Position numbers and translations under genes: made by a program. This document shows, piece by piece, positions 49,438 to 61,654 of a DNA stretch of 64,000 nt. The stretch covers positions 1 through 64,000 of the forward strand of contig CAJQUW010012547.1 of NCBI GenBank assembly GCA_907163375.1. The letters run 5' to 3'. The stretch comes from Prostheceraeus crozeri (taxonomy: Eukaryota; Platyhelminthes; Polycladida; Euryleptidae). Every line of letters starts with the position of its first letter. Within the stretch, counting starts at the first letter, position 1. Under the pieces are notes generated by a model. The model did no database searches, was not told the DNA's origin, and saw nothing but the letters and a program-made list of their open reading frames with translations.

Positions 49438-51282
49438 CCGTCGTTCGGGGTTATTCGGACCACCTATGCCTACTTGGGCCACTTTGAAAATATTTGTTGT
49501 TTTTCTTTGTATCTACTCATATTTTTTCTTCAAACAGCATGTAATGGTTGGGTTTGTATGCATGCTTATCATATTATCAAGGAAATAGTCTATCTGATGG
49601 GTGGTTCATTATTGGTACTTCATTCGAGCAAAAAATCAACAATTCAAAATGGGGTACCTAGTGAAAATATTTAGGTTAGAAACACAAGAATTGCAGGAGA
49701 TGGCATTCATGATACATATTTTCATAATTTGAAGTCATTTATTAATATGTCGTGCATCATAAGTAGGTAATATATGCATTTATTCAGATTTTGAAATTTT
49801 TCACAAAAATGGGGTTACTTGGACCACCCAGTTTTCATGGGGCAACTTGGGCCACATCTTTTTTGCAAATAATTTACCGTTAAAGCCTAAATATATCACG
49901 TTTGTGATATATGTGTTTTATACCAATGGCTATAAATTATTACGGGTATCTCATTATCAATACATGTAGGTCTATAACCACTGCTAGGCAATTCCATAAA
50001 TTATGGTCATTTTTTGGGATTTCCTAAAATCAGGATTTTCGAATGCTTATGTCAACTAGATCCTTGCTTTACAAGTCCATTTATGTTGTTACTTTCCACT
50101 CACGCTGACTCTCTCGATTCTGATTGACTCCTGATCTGAGCCAATCAAATGCGCAGGAGGGGACAACTTTTCTAAGAATTTGCAATCGATGCTTTTCTAA
50201 GAATTAGACCTATCCTTATAACACTTCAGTTTCCCTAATCATGCCTCGGTGCCATAAAAGAAAGTTGGGAGCACGGAGATACATGGAATTTAGTGAGAAC
50301 GCTTTGAGCCTAGCTTTGGAAGCTATTGAGAATGGAGCATCAGTGAGAAACCCAACATTCCAAGAACTACACTGACGCGTCGAATTGTATCTGACAGAAG
50401 TGGTACCGGCGCCGGTAAGCCTGGAAGGCCACCCGTATTGACTCCTACGGAAGAAGAAATGATAACTGATAGAATCCAATTGATGTGTGATTGGGGATTT
50501 CCCTAAGTGGAACTGATCTCCGTTACCTTTTCAAGATGTATCTTGACAGGAAAGGCGTACAGGAACCAAGGTTTCGGAATAACCTACCATCCACTGAGTT
50601 CGTGTTCCACTTCAAAAGGAGAAACCCAACTTTGAGTGAGCGCCTCGCAGGAAACATAAAACGAAGTCGTGCAGCAGTGACGGAAGAGATTGTGAATGAC
50701 TATTTCGATCATCTGGAGAGGGAACTCGACGGCATTCCACCCAGTTGCATTTACAATTATGATGAAACCAATCTATCTGACGACCCGGGTCGGAAGAAGT
50801 GCCTAATGAAGAGAGGAACGAAGTATCCGGAAAGAGTAATGAATAATAGCAAGGCTTGCACCAGCATAATGTTTTGTGGTTCTGCTTCCGGCGAGTTGCT
50901 GCCTGTCTACGTTGTCTATAAAGCTCAGAACTGGAATTGGCTCGGAATTGGGTCAGAGGAGGGCCTACAAATGCTCGCTATGCCTGCACGAAGTCAGGCT
51001 GGTTCGACGGTGAAGCATTTGAGGATTGGTTTCAAAACGTCTTTATTCCTGTAGCAAAACACAATGAATCTACCGGTACGGCCTTGATAGGAGATAATCT
51101 CTCCTCTCATTTCTCGCCTGAAGTCCTGAGATTGTGCAGCAAGCACAATGTGAAGTTCATTTGTTTACCCAGCAATTCCACTGACAAAACTCAACCACTC
51201 GATGTTGCGTTTTTCCATCCGCTTAAAGTTCAGTGGCGAAAAGTTCTGAATGAATGGAAGACTGCAAATCCGAAAGAGGCAA
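49438..51282 (+). mobile_element. pogo-like transposon, 3'-truncated duplicate
   Basis: Begins after TA with CCGTCGTTCGGGGTTA, the terminal repeat of the complete copy at 53949-57292. It follows that copy to 51282, where the sequence switches to PLE RT. The truncation is the junction of the tandem duplication, not an independent insertion. Confidence 0.85.
50241..51282 (+). pseudogene. pogo-like transposase, truncated duplicate
   Basis: Same reading pattern and same frame breaks as the copy at 54755-56506: MPRCHKRKLGARRYMEF start, CIYNYDETNLSDD with the first catalytic Asp, LIGDNLSSHFSPE with the second and TDKTQPLDVAFF with the third. It ends at the duplication junction and lacks the C-terminal tail. 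Shared lesions show that the transposase was already dead before duplication. Confidence 0.75.
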
Positions 51283-52303
51283 TCTTTTTCATCAGGTGGA
51301 CGGTATGGCCATGGGTTCAAACCTTGGCCCTACCATGGCTGCCTTCGCTCTAGATATGATCGAAAGCAATTTTTGTAAGTACGACGGCACATTGCCATTC
51401 TTCTATCGTCGATTTGTTGACGATTGTTTTGTCATTTTTCGCAACAGTAATGAAGCCAAAAGCTTTTTGAACTTTGTCAATAGTTTGGATGATAACATCC
51501 AATTTACCATGGAAGAGAGTATTAATAATTGTATCACATTTTTGGATACCGAAGTGACTCTCCAATCAAAAAATTTCAAGATAGATTTTCACATAAAATC
51601 GACCAATACAGGAGTTTATACTCCATACTTTGCCTATGCTCCAGACAAATACAAATTGTCTGCCATTCGGTCTTTATTGTTTCGCGCTTCTAAAATCTGT
51701 TCTGATGAGACTCTTTTTCAGTCTGCATCTAAAAAGATTTCTGATATTTTCATAAGTAATGGTTTCCCTGATGAAAAAATAAATCAGATAAAGAAAGAAA
51801 TTGATAAAAAGAGGACAGTCGTGCAACAAGAGATCCCTGACAAAGACAGAAGCAAAAATATTATTTATTGGCCAGTTCCGTTCATTCGAGAGGGCGTCAA
51901 AGAATTAAATAACAGAATTCACAACATCAACCAAAGTCTCTCAAATACAGAGATCAGACCCGCGTACAAAACTTTCAAACTTCAAAACTTTTTTCAAAAT
52001 AAAGATAGTATTTCTGATGGATTGAAAGCCAACACTGTTTACCAATACAGTTGTGACCGCTGTTCGATGCGGTATATTGGCGCATCCAAAAGACATTTAA
52101 ATACCCGTATTAGCGAGCATCTTAGAGGCTACCCAACTCCCACTGAAGTTTCGATGCATGAACATGCACCGAAATATGAAAACTTTAGAATTCTAGGTCG
52201 TTACAAAATTCCATTCATTCTTGAAACTATAATCATGAATCAAAACAAAGATTGCCTCTCGAATGAACGAAATGGTTCATATCAATTGTCTCTAGATTTA
52301 TGA
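51254..52303 (+). pseudogene. PLE RT/GIY-YIG fragment at the duplication junction
   Basis: From about 51284 the frame encodes LFHQVDGMAMGSNLGP, FVDDCFVIF, VYQYSCDRC and RYIGASK through to SLDL, identical to 18.13-19.15 kb apart from one Ile-to-Thr change (KANTVYQ). The first ten residues (MEDCKSERGN) come from a non-coding frame of the pogo transposase and are accidental. This is the start of the second duplication unit, not a retroelement insertion in its own right. Confidence 0.8.
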
Positions 52304-52365
52304 AATTACATGAAAGGTGACGAAGTGACATGCATGACGTCAGTGGCATGTGACATGCAATTAAT

Positions 52366-52380
52366 GACGTATTTTATCGT
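52366..52380. other. Empty Polinton target site
   Basis: aatgacgtattttatcg in uninterrupted PLE 3' sequence. Here CGTATT occurs once, which confirms both Polinton borders and the 6-bp duplication at 19215 and 47881. Confidence 0.85.
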
Positions 52381-52456
52381 GTTTTAGTTGTGTTAATGTT
52401 GAAAATGAATTGTAGATAGCAAGTATGTAAATGATGTGTACAGATGTTTGTAACTC

Positions 52457-52508
52457 TTTTTACCGCTGAAGATGATGTGATAAAAAACATCGAAACTAGT
52501 CCGGAAAG
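52457..52508 (+). ncRNA. Hammerhead ribozyme motif (second duplicate)
   Basis: Same sequence as 47970-48021. Confidence 0.65.
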
Positions 52509-52529
52509 CTGTGCTTTTTCTTTTACATG

Positions 52530-52532
<3 letters not shown>

Positions 52533-52575
<43 letters not shown>
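52533..52575. repeat. (TA)n tract at PLE end (second duplicate)
   Basis: TA run following TTTTACATGAAA, the 3' terminus of the PLE. Confidence 0.9.
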
Positions 52576-52578
<3 letters not shown>

Positions 52579-53948
52579 AATTCGCTGCGATGCTTCTTAA
52601 TTCTATTCTATACATGTATATTGTTACGTGCGACAATTTAGCGATTTAGTAGGGAAATTCAATAACAATAAAGTTCGAATTGAACCTTTAACTCCTGATG
52701 CTCTGCTACAAGTATCTAATAGTCAAAACTATTTCGACTGGAAATAAATCCGATTCTAATCGACTATTCTAAACTCACTAAATATATGCAATTGAGTTGT
52801 GGCATTTGTAGAATTGCGGTTGCTATTGTGAGATTGTTGGGTACTGGATGCGCTACTATCGCAAGAAAGAATATAGCCTATTTGGATAGAAACACATCCA
52901 GATTTGTTTATTTTGACGTACTCCCTTGATAGATCTGTCTTAAGCAACGTTACGTTCAATTGGGACTTGCTAAGTTAATTGAACGTTTAGTAACACATGG
53001 ACTTGTTGCATGCCTTGCTGTAAGAAAAAAGCAATCAAAATATATTTTTACTCATCCTAAAATTACTCATCCAGCTATTTTATTAAACTAGGACAAATGA
53101 AACCCTTCGCAGCTGATCAAGTTATGGCTATCAACCAATGAGAACGATGGTGCCTCCAGAAGCGTATTGACTCGAACACTGGATATTCCTCACCTTGATA
53201 GCGACCCTTTACCAACTGACCTATCCTACCATCAATGTTGCCAATTTTGCTAATTTTGCATTATTCCAATTGTCGACGAAATGAATGTTTTTCTCAAATT
53301 TGGTTGCCGACGAAAAAGACTAGATCCTAAAATATACGACAGTGCGATATAAAAAACCCTTTAAAAAGAATTTATTTTGGTTGATGCTGGTGTCAAACTT
53401 TTCGATTCAGCTTAGAATAATGCCATGCATCCCCTCGTTGTAGACATTTGTACATCGAATTTTCTATGACTTCGTCGTCAAGTCTGTTTCCCACAGAATA
53501 TTGCTATTAATATGACGTTAATATATAGCTCATTAATATGACGTTTCGTGCATACTAATAATACTCTATGCATGATATTTTCCATGTTTCTTTACTGTAT
53601 CTGACCCGTTATTTTCATTAATATTGAATAAAGAAAATATAATTGAATATTTATTGAATAAAGATTGTCTTGTCTTGACATAACTACCAGGTCATTGACA
53701 AATGATTGGGGAAGATTGATTCATTGTGAAAGGAATCTGAAGCTTAGCACTTCCACTAAACGGCGATTTCTTCTACAAAATGTGTCCATGACTTATTTAA
53801 GGAGGTTCTATTCGACTTTCAACATAACTCTTGTACATGGGACGGGGCCTAATGAGATAGTGCGTAATCCTTTATCGGTGAAAAGGAGCACCGGTAGCAC
53901 TTTTTGCAGACGTCTTAGCAAGACGTTATGCAGAATAATGTTGAAGTA
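52576..53948. other. Non-coding flank, second duplicate
   Basis: Near-identical to 48065-49437; no gene recognised. Confidence 0.5.
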
Positions 53949-56900
53949 CCGTCGTTCGGGGTTATTCGGACCACCTATGCCTACTTGGGCCACTTTGAAA
54001 ATATTTGTTGTTTTCCTTTGTATCTACTCATATTTTTTCTTCAAACAGCATGTAATGGTTGGGTTTGTATGCATGCTTATCATATTATCAAGGAAATAGT
54101 CTATCTGATGGGTGGTTCATTATTGGTACTTCATTCGAGCAAAAAATCAACAATTCAAAATGGGGTACCTAGTGAAAAAAATATTTAGGTTAGAAACACA
54201 AGAATTGCAGGAGATGGCATTCATGATACATATTTTCATAATTTGAAGTCATTTATTAATATGTCGTGCATCATAAGTAGGTAATATATGCATTTATTCA
54301 GATTTTGAAATTTTTCACAAAAATGGGGTTACTTGGACCACCCAGTTTTCATGGGGCAACTTGGGCCACATCTTTTTTGCAAATAATTTACCGTTAAAGC
54401 CTAAATATATCACGTTTGTGATATATGTGTTTTATACCAATGGCTATAAATTATTACGGGTATCTCATTATCAATACATGTAGGTCTATAACCACTGCTA
54501 GGCAATTCCATAAATTATGGTCATTTTTTGGGATTTCCTAAAATCAGGATTTTCGAATGCTTATGTCAACTAGATCCTTGCTTTACAAATCCATTTATGT
54601 TGTTACTTTCCACTCACGCTGACTCTCTCGATTCTGATTGACTCCTGATCTGAGCCAATCAAATGCGCAGGAGGGGACAACTTTTCTAAGAATTTGCAAT
54701 CGATGCTTTTCTAAGAATTAGACCTATCCTTATAACACTTCAGTTTCCCTAATCATGCCTCGGTGCCATAAAAGAAAGTTGGGAGCACGGAGATACATGG
54801 AATTTAGTGAGAACGCTTTGAGCCTAGCTTTGGAAGCTATTGAGAATGGAGCATCAGTGAGAAACCCAACATTCCAAGAACTACACTGACGCGTCGAATT
54901 GTATCTGACAGAAGTGGTACCGGCGCCGGTAAGCCTGGAAGGCCACCCGTATTGACTCCTACGGAAGAAGAAATGATAACTGATAGAATCCAATTGATGT
55001 GTGATTGGGGATTTCCCTAAGTGGAACTGATCTCCGTTACCTTTTCAAGATGTATCTTGACAGGAAAGGCGTACAGGAACCAAGGTTTCGGAATAACCTA
55101 CCATCCACTGAGTTCGTGTTCCACTTCAAAAGGAGAAACCCAACTTTGAGTGAGCGCCTCGCAGGAAACATAAAACGAAGTCGTGCAGCAGTGACGGAAG
55201 AGATTGTGAATGACTATTTCGATCATCTGGAGAGGGAACTCGACGGCATTCCACCCAGTTGCATTTACAATTATGATGAAACCAATCTATCTGACGACCC
55301 GGGTCGGAAGAAGTGCCTAATGAAGAGAGGAACGAAGTATCCGGAAAGAGTAATGAATAATAGCAAGGCTTGCACCAGCATAATGTTTTGTGGTTCTGCT
55401 TCCGGCGAGTTGCTGCCTGTCTACGTTGTCTATAAAGCTCAGAACTGGAATTGGCTCGGAATTGGGTCAGAGGAGGGCCTACAAATGCTCGCTATGCCTG
55501 CACGAAGTCAGGCTGGTTCGACGGTGAAGCATTTGAGGATTGGTTTCAAAACGTCTTTATTCCTGTAGCAAAACACAATGAATCTACCGGTACGGCCTTG
55601 ATAGGAGATAATCTCTCCTCTCATTTCTCGCCTGAAGTCCTGAGATTGTGCAGCAAGCACAATGTGAAGTTCATTTGTTTACCCAGCAATTCCACTGACA
55701 AAACTCAACCACTCGATGTTGCGTTTTTCCATCCGCTTAAAGTTCAGTGGCGAAAAGTTCTGAATGAATGGAAGACTGCAAATCCGAAAGAGGCAACCGT
55801 GCCCAAATCGGTATTTCCCATTCTGCTGCGACGACTCATTGACAACACCAAGTTTGAAAATCTAGTGAGCGGCTTCTCCAAGACTGGCATATGTCCACTG
55901 GACAGAACGCAGGTGCTGAACAGATTACCCAAAAAGACCGGTACCGGTAGCGACGTTGCTCAACAATTGGATGCCAGCCTTGTTGATATGTTGAAGTCAG
56001 TCAGTGGGCATGATGCTATTCGGAGAAAGCGGGGCAATCGGGTGCAATTCAAACCTGGACAAGCAATATCCGCTGCTGATGAATCAGATGAAGAATCTGA
56101 TAATAGTGCCGGTCTACATGATGACGGCGGTACAGAACATTTATCATCCGATGAATCTTCACAATCATGTGATGAATCTGAGCCAATCGAACCGTCACCG
56201 GTTGACCAACTTGGTGTGGTGCCCCAACAAGGGCTACTCAAAGTCTCAGATTGGGTCATAGTGAGATATACCGTTGCTGGTTCTTCAAAATCAAAGATGA
56301 CTCGCGAACATTACTTCGTTGGTCAATTCATCGACGTCATTTCAAGCAAAGATTTCAAAGTTTCGTTCATGCGGCCGGAATATTATGCGAAATGCCGTCA
56401 ATATACATGGCCCACAAATGATGACATTGACACTTGCAACTTCAAAGATGTTGTTTCCATCCTTCCAAACCCTGCGATCAATCGTCGTGGTCTACATCTT
56501 TTCTGATTGTGCTTCGCAATTCGCATCCTTCCGATAAACTAAATGAACTCTTGCACCGTACGGTGCGAGGCGGTGATTGCCGGTACCTCATCCCTGTCTT
56601 CCACTAGTTCCATGACTGCACGATTGTTGCATACGATTTAATTGACCCATGAGATTTTTTTCTACCGTTTATCAAGCTGATATGTTCATATACATAAGTC
56701 TGCAATATCAAACATTTTTATAGTTTCATTTTTTGTATTTTTTCCTGTGTTTCGAGTAATTCGGATTTTGGAGTTCAAATTGAAACAATTAAAATTGATA
56801 TCTACAAAACGGCGTCTTCACTTAATAGTACCGTACCGCTACCGTATACATACGATGCCGTCCATCTACATGTATCTAGTTCGGGTATTCATGTAGACCT

Positions 56901-57292
56901 TTGTATATACCGGTACCTAGCTAATTAGGCCTATTGCTTAGTAAAAAATAATGTTTCTGAAATAAAAAATATATCTTATATAGGTGCACAGATCATTAAC
57001 GATACATAGAATAGGCTCAGATGAACAGAATTCATTTACTGCATAAAATATGTGATTTAGTATCTTTTCCATGATATATGGCCCAAGTTACCACAACGTC
57101 CATCTAATTCGGACCACCCCATTTTTTTAAAAAAAATAATGTTTGAGACTCAAATTCTTAAGAAAAGCTGCTTTACGATAAAGTCTGAATGTCCTTGGAC
57201 CTCTTGAGACGACGGGGGAAATTTTCAATAATTAGTCTAGGAGTGACAATCTTTCAAAAATGAAAAATGGCCAAAGTAACCCCGAATGACGG
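53949..57292 (+). mobile_element. Complete pogo-like DNA transposon (inactive)
   Basis: Flanked by TA (53947-53948 and 57293-57294). The ends CCGTCGTTCGGGGTTA and, inverted, CCGTCATTCGGGGTTA form the terminal repeats; further inverted copies of the CGGACCACC/GGCCCAAG theme lie near both ends. It contains one transposase gene with several frame breaks. A 401-bp derivative of the same family is at 60551-60951. Confidence 0.85.
54755..56506 (+). pseudogene. pogo-like (DDE_1) transposase with frame breaks
   Basis: Begins MPRCHKRKLGARRYMEFSEN, a psq-type helix-turn-helix region. The frame shifts near 54880 (before PRTTLTRRIVSD) and near 55455. The catalytic core has Asp in CIYNYDETNLS, Asp in LIGDNLSSH and Asp in DKTQPLDVAFF, a DD35D spacing typical of pogo/Tigger transposases. 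The C-terminal part is an acidic Ser/Asp/Glu stretch and a KDFKVSFMRPE block, ending RRGLHLF. The frame breaks make it inactive, though the tail is open to 56506. Confidence 0.8.
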
Positions 57293-57466
57293 TACCCTAT
57301 ATAACAAGCGACTATTTGATTGTGAAAACGTCTATGTTTGTCCCATAAATCTATCATTTCAATATACAGGCCTTGCCTATTGATGCATGATTTTTTCCTT
57401 CAGTAAAAATTAACTTATATCAACTACAGATGATTTATGAATAATCGAATAACGACGGCCACTATA

Positions 57467-59252
57467 CAGGGTGAGCGGAAAGTCTCTCCCTGATTTCAAA
57501 AGCCTGTAGTTTCAAAGCAAATATATTTTAAGTCTAATTCTTCGTCTCATAATTAAGAATGTACCAAAGTTTTATATCAAAACAAGCATTTTGATCTACA
57601 ATCTATTCAATCGCTCAAGGGTTAGAGATGCTTTCGTACAAAATTGAGCAAATAAAATACGAAAATATAAATGAATGAGCTAAAATCTTGCAAACACTGT
57701 CTAAGTTTATGCTGAAGTGAATGTCCTTTTGGATTCTATTTCTTGGAAGCAACCAGGTGTTGTAAGCTTTTGATGATTCTAATGTGTCAATGCGATAGAG
57801 AACATAGCTGACCGGCTTCAAAGCGACCAGATTGAAATGCATGTGCCTAGACTAACGACAACAATGTCGTCCAGATATCTATGCTTTTAAATGCTTCTGT
57901 GCTATGTGTAAAACCATTGTGATCAAATATCTATTGTCAAAATAAATCGAATAGTTGGATTCATATTGTCTGCTTTTGATTAATACGATTCACTCAGATG
58001 TGTGTTAGTGCTGAAAAATATGATATGAAATCAAGAGAACAGAGGTTTTTTATTTTCATTTCACTTCGCGATGCTATCAACCGAAGAACGAATCTCCATT
58101 GTCCTGCTAATGGCAGAATTGAAATCTGTGACATCTGTCCAGAGGAAGTGGCATTCTCTGCAGGATAGCAAACCACCAGCAGAAAAGACCATTTGAGAGT
58201 GCTTCAAAAAATTCAAAGAGACTAGATCTGTTCACGACCGTGACCGAAGCGGTCGACCATCTCTAAATGATAGTGATGATATGATCGAGCAGCTGTTCAG
58301 TGATCATCCATCAACGTCACTTCGTTCAGCATCTAATCAATTGAGCATGCCTTACTCAACTATCCGAGATCACTTGAAGAGGGATATAGGAATGAAGCCC
58401 TTTCACAGTACAACGGTTCAAACCCTGTACCCATCTGACAAAGCTGCCAGACTTGAAATGTGCACCGAGTTTCTTACCAGAATAGCGGAGGATAACGCCT
58501 ATCTTAACAACGCATTTTTTCCGACGAGGCGACATTTCATCTGAATGGCCGCATCAATCGCCATAACTGCGTTATCTGGGGAAAAAACAATCCTCATGAA
58601 ATTCACGAAGTTCCAATAAAATCTCCATCAGTTTGTGTTTGGGCAGGGATGTATCGCGATCGAGTGATAAGACCATTCCTATTTGAATCGACGGTCAAGG
58701 CCAAGGACTACCTCGAAATGCTGCACGAATTTGCCATTCCTGCGATGAAGAGGATGAGACGTTTTTCAAAAACCATCTTCATGCATGATGGTGCACCATG
58801 TCATTGGACGAGCACGACGAAGTCTTTCCTTTATTCTAACTTCGGTAACCGCTGGATCGGTAAGTGGCCCATTCCATTGGGCTCCACGAAGTCCAGATTT
58901 GACCCCGATGGACTTTTATTTTTGGAGTCACGTTAAATCTTTGGTTCAAAAACAAGCGCCTACCAGCATCACGGGTCTCAAGTGTGCGATTCGAGAAGCA
59001 TTCAACTTTTGCCATCGCATCTTGACTCTGCTTTTCAGTCGTTCGAGAAAAGACTTGATCTTTGTGTGTCAGTTGATGGAGGTCATTTTGAGCAATTGTT
59101 GTGACTAAATAGATTGTAGTGGATCAAAATGCTTGTTTTGGCATAAAACTTTGGTGCATTCTTAATTATGAGACGAAAAATTAGACTTAAAAATATATTT
59201 GCCTTGAAACTACAAGCTTTTGAAATCAGGGAGAGACTTTCCGCTCACCCTG
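57467..59252 (+). mobile_element. Tc1/mariner-type transposon with long terminal repeats
   Basis: Flanked by TA on both sides (57465-57466 and 59253-59254). Inverted repeats of about 145 bases start CAGGGTGAGCGGAAAGTC and are roughly 93% alike by eye. It contains one broken transposase gene. Confidence 0.88.
58071..59106 (+). pseudogene. mariner-like transposase, broken
   Basis: Starts MLSTEERISIVLLMAELKSV (helix-turn-helix), with an in-frame stop at 58194, then RDRSGRPSLNDSDDM linker, LRSASNQLSMPYSTI second helix-turn-helix, FLTRIAEDNAYLNNAFF before the first Asp, a frame change near 58525, VCVWAGMYRDRV, the catalytic MHDGAPCHW and, after another shift near 58870, WAPRSPDLTPMDFYFW with the third acidic residue. 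At least three breaks make it non-functional. Domain order is that of IS630/Tc1/mariner transposases. Confidence 0.8.
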
Positions 59253-59375
59253 TATAGCAGGCAGAAACTACAGTAGATAGGATTTCGGCACCCATGCCTA
59301 CTATTTGTAATTTTGTCTTAAATAGTGGACATACACGGGAAGTGACCGCTACTTTTCTTTTCTTTTCAGGGTGAC

Positions 59376-60437
59376 ATGCTGAAGCGAAAAATTGAGCCTC
59401 CAAGGACATCGTTCTCTCCAGCTATATATGTGCTATTTTATCTACCGGATGAAAACCTTTACACAGTGATAACTTCATCTTCTACACTCTTTCCGAAAGG
59501 TGTTGATTTTGGTTCCATACAGCCATTGACTGAAATTCAACTATGTGATAAGATTACGAAATTTCCCGGATTATATGTCGCTCATTCTCAATTTGAAAAT
59601 GAAATTATAGCGAAGCAGCGTCAGTTGCAACGTAAAATTGATACCGGGACACACATTGATGCGAACACAAGCATCCGCTTTTTGAATGTGAGTTTCGGAG
59701 TTTCGGTTTTTTGTGAGTTCAAAGAATGCACATAAGGCTGCCAGGGAACAGCCAGGGTCAATATCATCTTGTGAATATAGTCGATGTGAAAATTCAGCTA
59801 ATCTGGAAAAGAAGAGCAATTCATCTGACCAAGAGGAGCCTAGCAGCATTACCCTTGAATTACATGACACCTCAGCAACGACTAGTACTCATTTGAATTC
59901 AGCAGAAACTTTCCAGATAATTGATTTGGACACCGGCAATGCTAGTGACACATATATACACAGTATATCCGAGCTAGTTTTGCGAATTACTTCACACAAG
60001 TTGTTGGTGAACTGAAGGATATTAGACAACTTTTGTCACGAGTTAGCAAAGAACAGATTAGAACACGTCGACAGCTGAATCGACTGCGTACTTGCGAACC
60101 GTCATCGGTGGAGGATGCTGAGTTGGTCGAGAGACGTCCCGTTGTATTTCGGGATCTCGATTTGACAAAGTTGGGCCCGAAAAATTTGGCCATAACTGGA
60201 TTCGCGCTGCTTATAGCTCGAAAGCTTTGGACTGACGACGAGTTGCGGTGTGGTCGCATTTGTCCTAAACGTAGGAAAGGTAGACAGTCGTTATCCCCGA
60301 CGAGAACCAACGTTTTTATTGATGCAATTTGTTCCCGCTTCCAAATCTCACCACTTGATGATGAGTTAGCACCAGCCATAGCAGCTGCGAACCAATTAGG
60401 AAATGACTTGAAATCAGGCAAACGTCTGCGAGTCTGA
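59376..60437 (+). CDS. BEN-domain-like gene (paralogue of 5360-5915)
   Basis: A TTCTTTTCTTTTCAG acceptor precedes ATG 59376. The first part (MLKRKIEPPRTSFS, IYVLFYLPDENLYTVITSSS, LTEIQL, YVAHSQ) matches the remnant at 5.4 kb and ends at a GTGAGT donor at 59688. A middle Ser/Glu-rich segment lies in the +1 frame (NAHKAAREQPG...NASDTYIHS). The last part returns to the first frame: FTQVVGELKDIRQLLSRV, then LLIARKLWTDDELRCGRIC...LSPTRTNVFIDAICSRF, which fits the BEN-domain pattern (transcriptional regulators). A 37-base intron could explain the first shift but is unusually short; decay is the alternative. Confidence 0.5.
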
Positions 60438-60550
60438 GATACCGCAAATCCGAAACTTAAAAAGTGAATAAACACAGTAAGTTTCTGTTTGATTCTGATA
60501 TCACTATCGCGCAACTGTCACTGCTGGCTGTGATGTAATTTGATCAAGTA

Positions 60551-60951
60551 CCGTCGAACGGGGTTACTTGGGCCATTTTTCAACTTTGGAGTATTGTCAC
60601 TCCTACACTAATTATTACTTAAATTCCACTGCTAATTCCAACTTCAAATTATGAAAATATGTATCATGAATGCCATCTGCAATTCTTGTGTTTCTAACCT
60701 AAATACTTTCTCCAGATACCCCATTGATTTTTTGCTCGAATAAAGCACCAATCATGGACCACCCTGTAGATAGACTATTTCCTTGATATTATGACAAACA
60801 TGCATACAAACCCAACAATTACATGCTGTTTGAAGAAAAAACGAGTCGGTTGCATAAATAATCTCTATTGATGAAAATAAAATAGAAAACAACAAATATT
60901 TTCAAAGTGGCCCAAATAGGCATAAGTGGTCCGAGTATCCCCGTTTGACGG
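60551..60951. mobile_element. pogo-derived MITE
   Basis: 401 bases between TA dinucleotides. Left end CCGTCGAACGGGGTTACTTG matches the inverted right end of 53949-57292; the right end, inverted, CCGTCAAACGGGGATACTCG matches its left end. It is therefore an internally deleted relative in opposite orientation, placed just after the BEN-like gene. Confidence 0.85.
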
Positions 60952-61060
60952 TAACCAATGATTTTGCGAAGAGTATCAGTGCTTTAGTTATCATTATATA
61001 ATTAATTGTTTTATGCCTTTTGAAACAGTACTTACAGCTCTGATTTTATTTTTTGTTGCA

Positions 61061-61203
61061 TTCATCATGTTATCCTCACTCCTACATGCATGTAGATGCT
61101 TGTATAATGCATGTAATGATTAATTTGGTTGATGAACAGATTCATCATGTTATCCTCACTCTTACATGCATGTATGTAAGGATTAATTTGGTTGATGAAC
61201 AGA
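61061..61203 (+). repeat. Imperfect tandem duplication (80 and 63 bp)
   Basis: ttcatcatgttatcctcact and taatttggttgatgaacaga occur twice in the same order; the second unit lacks about 17 bases. Confidence 0.85.
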
Positions 61204-61654
61204 TGTTGCGTAGCTAGCTTGTCATTTTATTTTTCGAGTCGAAGTTGTTAAATCGAAGATGTTTTCCTTCATGCAGTATATTTTATGATGTTGTGTTCGA
61301 ATTTCGCTGTAATTCAGTAAAATTTGGCTACTGTGTTTATTCAATAGAAATATTTTCTCCATCTATCGTTCCTCTGACTTTATTTCATGTACTTACTTAT
61401 GAAAAGTACATTCGTTTAAGTAATTATTAAGGAATTTAAAGATAATTCGAAATCTTTCGTATGTTTTGGCCATCTAATAAAATAATTGAAGCTTGTACGT
61501 TACCATAACGACTCTTAAATGTTACATACATGATTTTGATAAACATGTAGGCCTGTTTAGTAAGACTTAAGTTTGCCCTCAAGAGGATAGACAGGTGGTG
61601 CGTTCACACCTGACTTTTTATAAGGAATAAGTTGGGGGGCCTGTAGTGCTTGAA

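Larger units (their letters stand above)
51283..55796 (+). repeat. Second copy of the 4.5 kb tandem duplication
   Basis: 4514 bases: PLE from within RT motif B to its 3' end, TA run, 1.37 kb flank and the first 1.85 kb of the pogo-like element. The junction is aggcaa|tctttttc, with at most a base or two of shared sequence, which fits end joining. It lacks the Polinton. Confidence 0.8.

Noticed and set aside
51254-51300. A pogo-RT fusion gene
   Set aside because: The upstream residues are not in the transposase frame; the open frame is an accident of the duplication junction.
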